Below, in pieces: positions 28,680-37,099 of a DNA stretch of 64,000 nt. The position numbers and the translations under genes are program-made. The notes under the pieces are model-generated. The model was not told the origin of the DNA, did no database searches, and worked only from the letters and a program-made list of their open reading frames with translations. The stretch covers positions 3,658,001-3,722,000 of the forward strand of contig CBDCDL010000002.1 in assembly GCA_965215345.1 (NCBI GenBank). The letters run 5' to 3'. Each line of letters starts with the position of its first letter. The first letter of the stretch is position 1. This DNA comes from CATQHW01 sp965215345 (GTDB lineage: Bacteria; Spirochaetota; Spirochaetia; SZUA-6; Bin103).

Positions 28680-30122
28680 TTACGAAAACCGCAGCGAGTA
28701 CAAGTCGGCGTCGCGCATGGTGATGCGCAGTCGGATCGGCGTGCCGGCCAGGCTGCCCAGATCCGGGGCGCCTTGCCAGCGCACCTGGTGCTCGATGTCG
28801 TCGCCGAACACTTCGACGCAGTCATCCTCCGCGAATCCGTCGATCGGGCGGCCCTCCCGGTCCCGGACCTCCACGCGCAGCCACCCCAGCGCGGAGGTGG
28901 AGACGTTCAGCACCAGCCGGTCGCCATCGAAGATCAGCGGTCTGGTCAGCACCTCGCCGCCGGCGGCGCCCGCGCGTAGCGACGCGAAGCCGTCGACCCG
29001 CAGCGTGTACCGGCGCAGCCGCGACGGGTGGTCCCAGCCGCCCTCGTCGACGAACAGCGACAGCTCGGTGGTGCCCCCGTCGCCCGGCGTCTCGAGCATC
29101 CCCAGCGCGGTGCCGTTGGCGCCGTAGTGCCAGCGGCCCTTCGCCACCGGCCCGGGGCGGATGAACGCCTCGCCCCACAGGTCGAAGGTGCTCCCGTCGC
29201 GGCTCGTCATCAGCGCCGTGTCCGTATAGCTGGTGCCGAACCGTTCCTGTGTCCGGGAGATGCGCTCGTTGAGCTCGGTCACGTGGCCGTGGCCGGTGAC
29301 GTAGCGCATGGGCAGGCCGACGAACAGGTGCGGCGCGCGGTAGTAGGGGTTGATCTGGTTGGTATAGATCTCCGCGAACCGTTCCGGTTCGTACGTCAGC
29401 CACTCCGGCTCGGTCCAGGCCAGGAAGTCGGGCGACGTGCAGGTGCGTACGTCGCGGGCGGCGACCTCGCGGGCGGCCGCGTCGCGGCTGCCGTGGAAGT
29501 CGCGTACGTAGGCGCGGTACTCGCCGCGGGTGGCGTCCCAGAAAGCGATGTTCTGGGAGTCGAAGTAGCCGGTGGTGATCAGCGGCCGGTCGCCGATCTG
29601 CGACCAGCGGATGCCGTCCGCGGAGGCGAAGCCGTACAGCGCCCGCGGCGGCGGGTCGTACCTGAGCGCCAGCGCCTTGAAGCGCTCCTCGGGCGCGCAG
29701 TCGGAGTTGGTGTCCAGGAACGGCGTGAAGGTGAGGGGAGGCTGTCCCGTCAGGATCGCGTTGTTCGGCTCCTCGCCCGGCAGGTCGACTATCCCAAGGT
29801 CGGGGCGGGTCCAGGTCAGGGCGTCGGCGCTCTGCGCGTAGCAGGTGTAGTTGTGCGGGATGCGGTAGCCGCCCTCGTGCAGATCAAGTTGGGACGCGCA
29901 GTAGTACATGCGGCAGACCGCGCCGTCGCGGAGGATCGTCGTGAGCCCCGAGCGGTTCCCCTCCCAGGGCCGGTCATGGACGAACACCAGCTCGCGCTCG
30001 ACGGGCGCGCCGAGTTCCAGCCGCACCGCGCCGCGGGTCTCCTCGACCAGGAACCGATCGAACAGCGGCTCCAGCCGCGACCCGATCACGATCGCGCCGT
30101 CGCTGCCCGGCCGGCTGCCCAT
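28680..30122 (-). CDS. Five-bladed beta-propeller glycosidase-like protein
   Basis: A 480-residue protein beginning MGSRPGSDGAIVIGSRLEPL. Repeating blade motifs are visible: RPWEGNRSGLTTILRDGAVC and MYYCAS, YAQSADALTWTRPDLGI, YGFASADGIRWSQI, and LMTSRDGSTFDLWGEAFIRP. The repeated S.DG..W pattern is that of GH43/GH32/GH130-type propellers; I cannot place it in one family. There is no obvious signal peptide. The C-terminus (RITMRDADLYSLRFS) is a beta-sandwich-like tail also glimpsed in the remnant at 38740-39060. A related propeller gene is at 37100-38725. Its role is probably the breakdown of plant- or algal-type oligosaccharides imported by the linked transporters. Confidence 0.75.
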   Translation of the reverse strand: MGSRPGSDGAIVIGSRLEPLFDRFLVEETRGAVRLELGAPVERELVFVHDRPWEGNRSGLTTILRDGAVCRMYYCASQLDLHEGGYRIPHNYTCYAQSADALTWTRPDLGIVDLPGEEPNNAILTGQPPLTFTPFLDTNSDCAPEERFKALALRYDPPPRALYGFASADGIRWSQIGDRPLITTGYFDSQNIAFWDATRGEYRAYVRDFHGSRDAAAREVAARDVRTCTSPDFLAWTEPEWLTYEPERFAEIYTNQINPYYRAPHLFVGLPMRYVTGHGHVTELNERISRTQERFGTSYTDTALMTSRDGSTFDLWGEAFIRPGPVAKGRWHYGANGTALGMLETPGDGGTTELSLFVDEGGWDHPSRLRRYTLRVDGFASLRAGAAGGEVLTRPLIFDGDRLVLNVSTSALGWLRVEVRDREGRPIDGFAEDDCVEVFGDDIEHQVRWQGAPDLGSLAGTPIRLRITMRDADLYSLRFS

Positions 30123-30154
30123 GCCTCAGAATAACAGGATGTTGGCTGCGCGGC

Positions 30155-31549
30155 TCACTGCGCCTTCTCGCTGGTCCAGACCTCCTGCCACGCCTCGAAC
30201 TCGGACGGCCTGACCCGGTAGCGGGCGAAATTGCCTTCGTGCAGACTCAGCAACTCTCTCTCGGCGACTTCCTGAAACCGCTCGCATTGCGGCGGCTTGA
30301 TGTGCTCCCGAGTCCACGCGGCGACGTGAGCAGTGGCTCGCTTCTTGTCCATACGCTCGCGAATGACCGCACCGACCACCTCGCGCAGCGCCGAGCGGTG
30401 CTGCAACCGAAACGGATCGGGCTCGCCCAGGGACTGCCTCACCGCGGCGTAGCGGGCGGCGGATCGCCCATAGGCCCATATGAACACGTCGCGCAGCAAC
30501 TCGATGCCCTGCATCTCGTACACGCCAAGCACGGCTTCGGCATACAACTCCCGCGGCAGGTCCTCGAAGGACAGCGGCACCAGATTCGCCTTGATCAGTG
30601 GAATGTTGACGGCGAGCCGCGAGACCCGCTTGTTGACATCATCGAACGGCTGCAGATACGGAAGCTGTACCAATACGAAGAAGGCCTGCTCGAACGGATC
30701 GCTGATCGCGGCGGCGGTGGCAAGGAACTGATCGAAGCATTCCTCGATCAGGGCCGGCGTCTCCAGCGGATGGAAGACCGAGCCGTCGATACCGACGGCG
30801 ATGTGGCGGAGCCGCCCCGCGGCACGGGAATCAGCAAGCAGGTTGTCCGCCAGCAGTGCGTGGAGACTGAGGATGGTATGGCGATCGAAGCCGATCGTCC
30901 CCGCCTCGTCTACCAGAAACTCGATCGCGCCCTTGTGGTTGAGGATCATCTGCGCTTCGAGTCGTTGCTTTCCTTCCGCTTCCTCGCCCAGTTCGAGCAG
31001 GCGAGTGGTATCGAGTAGCGAATAGGTGTTGCCCTCGAGGCGGCTCGAATTCCAGGACAGATCGATCAGCAGCCTGTTCAGGATCTGTCTGGCGTAGGTG
31101 CCGGCGGGTTGGTCGGCGACCACCGGCCGCCCCACCTCCCCGAGGTGCTCTCGTTCCGCCTGCGAGAGGTAGAAGCTCTTGTTGGGCCGGTACGAGTCGA
31201 GGAACGTCCGGTCATAGCCGACCGGGTGGCGCTCCGCTCGCGGCTGTCGGACATACTCCCGGATCTCGGCACCCGTCCTCGACAGCACCGGCAGGACGTC
31301 AAACCGCCACCTGACGCCCTGGGCCGCCACCGAGATCTGCCGTGGCAGCCGGTAGCGCGCCCCGCGGCCCGTGCCGACCATGGTGATGCGCTTGCTGTCG
31401 ACCAGGGACTTCAGGCGGTATTGCAGGGTCCGCCGCGGCGGCGCAGTGGGCAGGGCGGCCTCGATCTGCGATACAGTCCTGCCCTCCGGGTGTTCTCGCA
31501 AGACCTCTTCGATTGCGAGAAGGTGCGCTTCCCGCACATGCCGTGCCAT
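30155..31549 (-). CDS. Fic-domain protein with N-terminal winged-helix
   Basis: A 464-residue protein from ATG 31549 (GAGGGG upstream). The first about 85 residues look like a winged-helix DNA-binding domain (LLAIEEVLREHPEGRTVSQI). The inhibitory helix motif is WNSSRLEGNTYS. The Fic core reads PYLQPFDDVNKRVSRLAVN, where the usual HPFxDGNGR has Gln for the His and Val for the first Gly. This variant belongs to a recognised subfamily, so AMP-transfer activity may be altered or absent. The C-terminus has additional helices. The promoter region carries a direct repeat spanning the -35 and the spot just after -10, consistent with self-regulation by the winged helix. Confidence 0.85.
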   Translation of the reverse strand: MARHVREAHLLAIEEVLREHPEGRTVSQIEAALPTAPPRRTLQYRLKSLVDSKRITMVGTGRGARYRLPRQISVAAQGVRWRFDVLPVLSRTGAEIREYVRQPRAERHPVGYDRTFLDSYRPNKSFYLSQAEREHLGEVGRPVVADQPAGTYARQILNRLLIDLSWNSSRLEGNTYSLLDTTRLLELGEEAEGKQRLEAQMILNHKGAIEFLVDEAGTIGFDRHTILSLHALLADNLLADSRAAGRLRHIAVGIDGSVFHPLETPALIEECFDQFLATAAAISDPFEQAFFVLVQLPYLQPFDDVNKRVSRLAVNIPLIKANLVPLSFEDLPRELYAEAVLGVYEMQGIELLRDVFIWAYGRSAARYAAVRQSLGEPDPFRLQHRSALREVVGAVIRERMDKKRATAHVAAWTREHIKPPQCERFQEVAERELLSLHEGNFARYRVRPSEFEAWQEVWTSEKAQ

Positions 31550-31576
31550 GTGGTCCCCTCTGAAATTGCGCGAAAG

Positions 31577-31628
31577 ACTCTGCGCGCAGCTATAATGGCT
31601 GACCGCGCAATTTTCAAGTCTGCGCGCA
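31577..31628 (-). promoter_or_regulatory. fic promoter with duplicated operator-like sites
   Basis: On the minus strand a -35 box TTGAAA (31612-31617) is followed after 17 bases by a -10 box TATAGC (31589-31594), pointing at the fic gene. The plus-strand 12-mers ACTCTGCGCGCA (31577-31588) and AGTCTGCGCGCA (31617-31628) differ at one base and lie 40 bases apart, one adjacent to each promoter element. TGCGCGCA is itself a palindrome. This is a typical repressor arrangement. Confidence 0.6.
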
Positions 31629-31741
31629 ACCATTCCTGCGCATAGATTCGTATCCCGCCAGTCTCATCGGGCAGGGACGGCCGGTCGAGAGCCGAGTCCA
31701 CACCAGCCTGCGGAGTGGTAGACTCCCGGAGACCATCCGAC

Positions 31742-32188
31742 ATGAAGCCCACGTTTACGATTGGTGTCTTCGCCATCATCCATGACGGCGATCGCGGGGT
31801 GCTGCTGTGCCACCGCCGCGACCATGATCTCTGGAGCCTGCCCGGCGGGGCGCTGGAGCACGGCGAGGCGCCGTGGGACGGGGTAATGCGCGAGGTAAAG
31901 GAAGAAACCGGGCTCGACGTCGAGGTCTCCAGGCTGCTCGGGGTCTACAGCAAGCCCGAGGCCGACGACCTGGTGTTCTCGTTCCTCTGCCGGCGGGTAG
32001 GCGGCCGGATCGCGCTGAGCGACGAGGCGGACCGGATCGAGTTCTTCCGTGCCGATGAGCTGCCTGCGAACACGATTTCCAAGCAGGTGGAACGGATCAC
32101 CGACTCCTTTTGCGACACCGGCACCGTCGTCTGCCGCGTCCAGAGAGGCGCGTCGTCAATCCAGCTCAGCAAGGCCGGGAAGCTGTAG
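31742..32188 (+). CDS. NUDIX hydrolase
   Basis: A 148-residue hydrolase of nucleoside diphosphates linked to another moiety. ATG 31742 is preceded by a modest GGAGA. The Nudix box is complete: GGALEHGEAPWDGVMREVKE followed by ETGLDV, with the catalytic REVKEE. The rest is the standard alpha/beta/alpha fold (FTIGVFAIIHDGDRGVLLCH at the start). The substrate cannot be inferred. It stands alone between the divergent fic gene and the converging permease gene. Confidence 0.9.
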   Translation: MKPTFTIGVFAIIHDGDRGVLLCHRRDHDLWSLPGGALEHGEAPWDGVMREVKEETGLDVEVSRLLGVYSKPEADDLVFSFLCRRVGGRIALSDEADRIEFFRADELPANTISKQVERITDSFCDTGTVVCRVQRGASSIQLSKAGKL

Positions 32189-32215
32189 CCCGCCCACCGG
32201 AGCGCCACCGTAGGC

Positions 32216-33259
32216 TCAGAACTTGCCGACGCCGGCGGTGAGCCCGGAGATGATCTGCTTCTGAAAGACGATGCCGACCACGAGCGGCACGATGGCGCCG
32301 ACCACGCCCAGGGCCATGATCGCCGACCAGAAGAAGGTGCTGCCCGTAAAGCTCGTCAGCGCCAACTGCAACAGGAGCGGGAACGTGATCGAGTCGTTGT
32401 CCCACAGCAGCGCCGACGCGAAGAAGTACTCACCCCAGGAGAAGATGAAGATCAGGATCCCCATGCCGAAGATGGCGGGAAGCACGACCGGCGCCACCAG
32501 TTGCCACAGGATACGGACTTCACCCGCCCCGTCCACCTTGCCGGAGTCGATCATTGCGGTCGGGATTGACTGCATGTATCCGCGCAGCTCGTTGTCGGTC
32601 GTGTAGATGAGGGCGTCGAGCCAGGCGTTCCAGTGGGACACCGCCCCCCACAGCGCCACCGTGGCGACCACGGGCTTGGCGACCGGCAGGATGATGTGGA
32701 CGAGGATCTGCAGGTAGTTGGCCCCGTCGATGAACGCCGAGTCCTCCAGCGCCCGGTCGAGCGCCATCAGGAAGTTGCGCATGATGATGATGTAGAAGCC
32801 GCTGGTGGTCAGCGGCAGGATCAGCGCCCAGCGCGAGTCGATCAGGCCCAGTGAGCGGATCAGCAGGAAGTTCGGGATCAGCCCACCCGAGAAGAACATC
32901 GTGATCAGGATGTAGATGGTCACGAAGGTGCGGCCCGGCAGGTCGCGCTTGGACAGCGGGTAGGCGGCGCACAGGGTGAAGGCGACGATCAGGACCGTGC
33001 CGATGGTGGTGCGGTGGATGGAGTTGAGGTACGCGCGCCCCACGTCGTCGCGGGTGAAGACGAACCGGTAGGCGCTGGTGTTCCATTCGTCGATCCAGAT
33101 CGTGAAGCCGAGCGAGGAGACCGCGGTGTTGCCGGAGAACGAAAGCAGGATGGTGTTCCAGAACGGATAGACGATGCTCAGCGCGAACACCGCCAGCAGC
33201 AGGTGGTTGACCGCTTCGAAGGCGGTGCCGAGCGGCGTTCGCGATCGGAGCAGCGTCAT
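32216..33259 (-). CDS. Carbohydrate ABC transporter permease, apparently chimeric (LplC front, MalG-like back)
   Basis: At 347 residues it is about 45 longer than LplC proteins. Residues 1-230 are ordinary LplC, including TMFFSGGLIPNFLLIRSLGL and the coupling loop ALEDSAFIDGANYLQILVHI (about 170-189). After HWNAWLDALIYTTDNELRGY a second coupling loop appears, TAMIDSGKVDGAGEVRILWQ (about 234-253), followed by MalG-like helices (IFGMGILIFIFSWGEYFFAS) and a MalG-type end (KQIISGLTAGVGKF). Two coupling helices in one subunit are abnormal. A deletion fusing the 5' half of one permease gene to the 3' part of another is the likely origin, and would also explain the missing binding-protein gene. It starts 4 bases after the LplB-like stop. 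Confidence 0.85.
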   Translation of the reverse strand: MTLLRSRTPLGTAFEAVNHLLLAVFALSIVYPFWNTILLSFSGNTAVSSLGFTIWIDEWNTSAYRFVFTRDDVGRAYLNSIHRTTIGTVLIVAFTLCAAYPLSKRDLPGRTFVTIYILITMFFSGGLIPNFLLIRSLGLIDSRWALILPLTTSGFYIIIMRNFLMALDRALEDSAFIDGANYLQILVHIILPVAKPVVATVALWGAVSHWNAWLDALIYTTDNELRGYMQSIPTAMIDSGKVDGAGEVRILWQLVAPVVLPAIFGMGILIFIFSWGEYFFASALLWDNDSITFPLLLQLALTSFTGSTFFWSAIMALGVVGAIVPLVVGIVFQKQIISGLTAGVGKF

Positions 33260-33263
33260 CGCT

Positions 33264-34220
33264 CTACCACAGCCCGTACTCGCTGTGCCGCCGGATGATC
33301 AGGTTGGCGCCGACGATCAGGACCACGCCGACGCCGTTCTTGAACAGGCCGACGGCGGTGGCGAAGTCGTACTTCCGGTCCTCGAAACCCTTGCGGTAGA
33401 CGTAGGTGTCGATGATGTCGGCCACCTCGTAGACCAGCGGGTTGTACAGGTTGAAGATCTGGTCGAACCCGGCGTTCAGGAGCTGGCCGAGCTGCAGGAT
33501 GAACAGGATGACCATCACGTACAGCAGCGACGGCACGGTGACGTGCCACGCCGCCTGCAGCCGGCTGGCCCCGTCGATGGCCGCCGACTCGTACAGCTCC
33601 GGGTCGATCGACGACATCGCCGCCAGGTAGATGATCGAACTCCACCCCACGCCCTGCCAGATGCCGGTGGAGATCAGCATGGGCAGGAACAGCGTGGGAT
33701 CCGTGAAGACGTTGGGGACCGGTTCGATGTCGAGTAGCCGGTAGAGATAGGCGGGGATGCCGCGCTGTGGCGAGAACACCTCGATGACGATCGAGGCCAG
33801 GACCACCCACGACATGAAGTGCGGCAGGTAGGAGATCGTCTGCACCGACTTCTTGAAGGTGGTGCTGCGGACCTCGTTCAGCAGGATCGCCAGGATGATC
33901 GGCGCGGGGAAGCCGAAGCCCAGGCGCAGCAGGCTGATGACGATCGTGTTGCGCAGGATGCGGCCGAAGTAGAAGTCCTGGAACAGGATCCTGAAGTGCC
34001 AGAAGTCGTTCCACGGGCTGCCGAGGACGCCCTTGGAAAAGCGATAGTCCTTGAAGGCGATGGTGACCCCGTAGATCGGGATGTAGTCGAAGATGAACAG
34101 GCTGGCCAGCGGAAAGAGGAGCAGCAGGTACAGCAGCCGGTAGCGCTTCGCCCTGCGCCAGCGCAGTTGTCCGACGCTCAGGGATTCGCCTGGAACCGGG
34201 CGCACGCCGGGCAGGCCCAT
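33264..34220 (-). CDS. Carbohydrate ABC transporter permease (LplB-like)
   Basis: A 318-residue CUT1 permease. After a short cytoplasmic tail come LLYLLLLFPLASLFIFDYIP and IYGVTIAFKDYRFSKGVLGS, the classic LplB N-terminus. Later blocks are KKSVQTISYLPHFMSWVVLA and the coupling loop ELYESAAIDGASRLQAAWHV followed by TVPS. The C-terminus RRHSEYGLW is typical. It is 31 bases downstream of the GH63-like glycosidase and 4 bases upstream of the chimeric permease, forming one operon. Confidence 0.95.
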   Translation of the reverse strand: MGLPGVRPVPGESLSVGQLRWRRAKRYRLLYLLLLFPLASLFIFDYIPIYGVTIAFKDYRFSKGVLGSPWNDFWHFRILFQDFYFGRILRNTIVISLLRLGFGFPAPIILAILLNEVRSTTFKKSVQTISYLPHFMSWVVLASIVIEVFSPQRGIPAYLYRLLDIEPVPNVFTDPTLFLPMLISTGIWQGVGWSSIIYLAAMSSIDPELYESAAIDGASRLQAAWHVTVPSLLYVMVILFILQLGQLLNAGFDQIFNLYNPLVYEVADIIDTYVYRKGFEDRKYDFATAVGLFKNGVGVVLIVGANLIIRRHSEYGLW

Positions 34221-34251
34221 CAGGCCGGTTCCGGCGCCGGATCGACCTCGC

Positions 34252-36954
34252 TCACTCGCAGCGCTCGGGATCGGCCAGCGTGGCGCCCGACTGCTGGATC
34301 AGCTTGGCGACCAGCCCGGTCCAGCCGGTCTGGTGGCCGGCGCCCAGGCCGGATCCGTCGTCGCCGTGAAAGTACTCCGGGAACAGCAACAGATCGCGCC
34401 AGTGCGGATCGCGGTGGAACGGACTCCGGTCGCCGTGCAGCGGGCGCCTGCCGTCGCCGTCGGCCAGGAACAGGCGGATCAGGCGGCATGACAGGTCGGT
34501 GGCGACCTCCTCCAGGTTCATCCAGCGACCCGAGCCGGTGGGACACTCCACCTTCAGGTCGTCCCCGTAGTAGTGGTGGAACTTCTGCAGCGACTCGATG
34601 ATCAGGTAGTTGATCGGGAACCAGATCGGGCCGCGCCAGTTGGAGTTGCCGCCGAACAGGCCGCTGGTCGACTCCGCCGGCTGGTACTCCACGGTGTGCG
34701 CCTGCCCGTCCAGGTGGAAGGTGTACGGCTGCGCGCGGTGGAACTTCGAGACCGAGCGGATCCCGTACTCGGAGAGGAATTCCTGTTCGTTGAGCATGAC
34801 CTTGAGCACCCGCAGCAGCCGCTCGCGGGTCAGGAGAGACAGCAGCCGCCGCCGGCCCAGGCCGGGCACGTCCACGCTGGCCATGCTGCCGGCCAGGTGC
34901 GGGCGGTTGTGCACGAACCAGTGCACGCGGCGGTCGAAGACATCCAGGTCGTCGATCAGGTCGGGCTCGATCGTTTCGACCGCGAACAGCGGCAGCAGTC
35001 CCACCAGCGAGCGCACCTTGAGGGTCCGGGTGCGGCCGTCGGGCAGGTGCAGGGTGTCGTAGAAGAACCCGTCGGCGTGGTCCCACAGGCTGTGACCGTG
35101 GTGGCCGCCCTCGGTCATGGCATGGGCGATGCGCAGGAAGTGCTCGAACAGCTTGGTTGCGGTGTGCTGGTAGACGCGGTTCCGCCGCGCCAGCTCCAGG
35201 GAGATCTTCAGCAGCGTCAGACAATAGGCGCCCATCCAGGCGGTGCCGTCCGACTGGTCGATGTGGCCGCCGGTGGGCAGCACCCCGCTGCGGTCGAACA
35301 CGCTGATGTTGTCCATCCCCAGGAAGCCGCCCTGGAACACGTTGTTGCCGTCTTCGTCCTTGCGGTTGACCCACCACGTGAAGTTCAACAGCAGCTTGTG
35401 AAACACCCCTTCCAGAAACGCGCGGTCGGGATTGCCCGTGGCGTGGCCGTCGATCTTGTAGACGCGCCAGGCGGCCCACGCGTGTACCGGCGGGTTGACG
35501 TCATCGAACGCCCATTCGTAGGCCGGGAGCTGGCCGTTGGGGTGCATGTACCACTCGCGGGTCATCAGCGCCAACTGCCGTTTGGCGAAGTCGGCGTCGA
35601 CCAGGGCCAGCGGGATGCAGTGGAACGCCAGATCCCAGGTGGCGTACCACGGGTACTCCCACTTGTCGGGCATCGAGATGACGTCGAAGTTGGTCAGGTG
35701 ACCCCAGTCCCGGTTCCGTCCCCGCCTGCGGCCGGCCGGCGGCGGGTCGGCGCCGGGATCTCCTGTCAGCCACTGCTCGATGTCGTAGTAGTAGAGCTGC
35801 TTCGACCAGAGCATGCCGGCGAGCGCCTGCCGCTGCACGTTCCGCTCATCGGCGCTGAGGCCCGGGCAGTGCAGGGCGGCGTAGAACTCGTCCGCTTCCG
35901 CACGGCGCTGTTCGAAGGTCTCGCCGAAGCGCCCGAACGGGTCGTCCTGCGCCGCGCGGGAGAGGCGCAGGCAGCAGGTCGCCGTTCCGCCGGGCGGGAT
36001 GCTCCGCCGATAGAGCGCTGCCACCTTGGTTCCCAGGCCGTAGGGATTCACGGCGTCGGAATCCCCATCGACGAGAAAGCGGTGGAAGGCATCCTTCACG
36101 TACGGACTCGGGTTGGGAGTCCCGAACACGCGCACGGCGTTGGTCTCGTTCTCGGTGAACAGCAGCTCCGGCGCCGCGGCGGCATGCAGCACGTACCGTC
36201 CGGCGGCCGGGTGATCGACCTGCACCGCGGCGACGCCGTCCGTCCCGTCCGGCGCGTCGAGCAGGCGGAGCGCCGGCTTGGCCGCGACATCGTTCATGGG
36301 GCCGGCCTCGTACCCCCAGCTCCAGGTGTTGCGGAACCACAGGGTGGGCAGCGTCCAGCATGACGCCTCCTCGGGGCCGCGGTTCACTGCCGTGATGCGG
36401 ACCAGGATGTCCTCCTGATCCGCCTTGGCGTACTCGACGAACACGTCGAAGTAGCGGTCCTCGTCGAAGACGCCGGTGTCGAGCAGCTCGTACTCGGGAT
36501 CGTGGTAGCCGCGCCGTTGTGACTCCGTCACCAGCTCGTGGTAGGGGAACGGGGCGTGCGGGTACTTGTAGAGCATCTTCAGGTAGCTGTGCGTGGGCGT
36601 GCTGTCCAGGTAGAAGTAGCACTCCTTGACGTCCTCGCCGTGGTTGCCCTCGACGCCGGTCAGGCCGAACAGCCGCTCCTTGAGGATCGGGTCGCGTCCG
36701 TTCCACAGCGCGACGGCGAAGCACAGGTACTGGGAGCGATCGCAGATGCCGGCCAGGCCGTCCTCGTTCCAGCGGTACGCGCGGCTGGGCGCGTGATCGT
36801 GCGGAAAGTAGTCCCACGCCGCACCCTGAGCGCTGTAGTCTTCGCGTACCGTGCCCCACGCCCGTTCGCTCAGGTACGGCCCCCACTGCTTCCAGTTGGC
36901 CGTACGCGCCTGATGGGCCGCGAGGCGCGCGTGTTCCGCCGTTCCAATCACCAT
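34252..36954 (-). CDS. GH63/MGH1-like glucosidase
   Basis: A 900-residue cytoplasmic glycosidase (no signal peptide), starting MVIGTAEHARLAAHQARTAN at ATG 36954. The N-terminal beta-sandwich domain includes DYSAQGAAWDYFPHDHAPSR, GICDRSQYLCFAVALWNGRD and EDVKECYFYLDSTPTHSYLK. The (alpha/alpha)6 catalytic domain has DKWEYPWYATWDLAFHCIPL, whose W-D motif is the acid-residue region of GH63/MGH1-like enzymes. The second acid probably lies in EYQPAESTSGLFGGNSNWRG. This family hydrolyses alpha-glucosyl linkages in oligosaccharides. It is followed by the LplB/LplC permease genes, so it likely acts on the imported sugar. Confidence 0.9.
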   Translation of the reverse strand: MVIGTAEHARLAAHQARTANWKQWGPYLSERAWGTVREDYSAQGAAWDYFPHDHAPSRAYRWNEDGLAGICDRSQYLCFAVALWNGRDPILKERLFGLTGVEGNHGEDVKECYFYLDSTPTHSYLKMLYKYPHAPFPYHELVTESQRRGYHDPEYELLDTGVFDEDRYFDVFVEYAKADQEDILVRITAVNRGPEEASCWTLPTLWFRNTWSWGYEAGPMNDVAAKPALRLLDAPDGTDGVAAVQVDHPAAGRYVLHAAAAPELLFTENETNAVRVFGTPNPSPYVKDAFHRFLVDGDSDAVNPYGLGTKVAALYRRSIPPGGTATCCLRLSRAAQDDPFGRFGETFEQRRAEADEFYAALHCPGLSADERNVQRQALAGMLWSKQLYYYDIEQWLTGDPGADPPPAGRRRGRNRDWGHLTNFDVISMPDKWEYPWYATWDLAFHCIPLALVDADFAKRQLALMTREWYMHPNGQLPAYEWAFDDVNPPVHAWAAWRVYKIDGHATGNPDRAFLEGVFHKLLLNFTWWVNRKDEDGNNVFQGGFLGMDNISVFDRSGVLPTGGHIDQSDGTAWMGAYCLTLLKISLELARRNRVYQHTATKLFEHFLRIAHAMTEGGHHGHSLWDHADGFFYDTLHLPDGRTRTLKVRSLVGLLPLFAVETIEPDLIDDLDVFDRRVHWFVHNRPHLAGSMASVDVPGLGRRRLLSLLTRERLLRVLKVMLNEQEFLSEYGIRSVSKFHRAQPYTFHLDGQAHTVEYQPAESTSGLFGGNSNWRGPIWFPINYLIIESLQKFHHYYGDDLKVECPTGSGRWMNLEEVATDLSCRLIRLFLADGDGRRPLHGDRSPFHRDPHWRDLLLFPEYFHGDDGSGLGAGHQTGWTGLVAKLIQQSGATLADPERCE

Positions 36955-37099
36955 CGTGGCCCCTGCCGAACTAGTCCCACATGGGCCGGCGGAACTCGGC
37001 CTCGCCGTCGTTCCGATTCGGTCACGGCCGTCCGGTCACTCGGGGCGGTGGATTGATGGATTGAAGCGATGGTAATGCCGGCGCATCCTGTCGAGCAGG

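Noticed and set aside
31565..31596. Plus-strand promoter TTGCGC...TATAAT in the fic upstream region
   Set aside because: The spacing is 20 bases and the -35 match is poor; the minus-strand pair with 17-base spacing is better.
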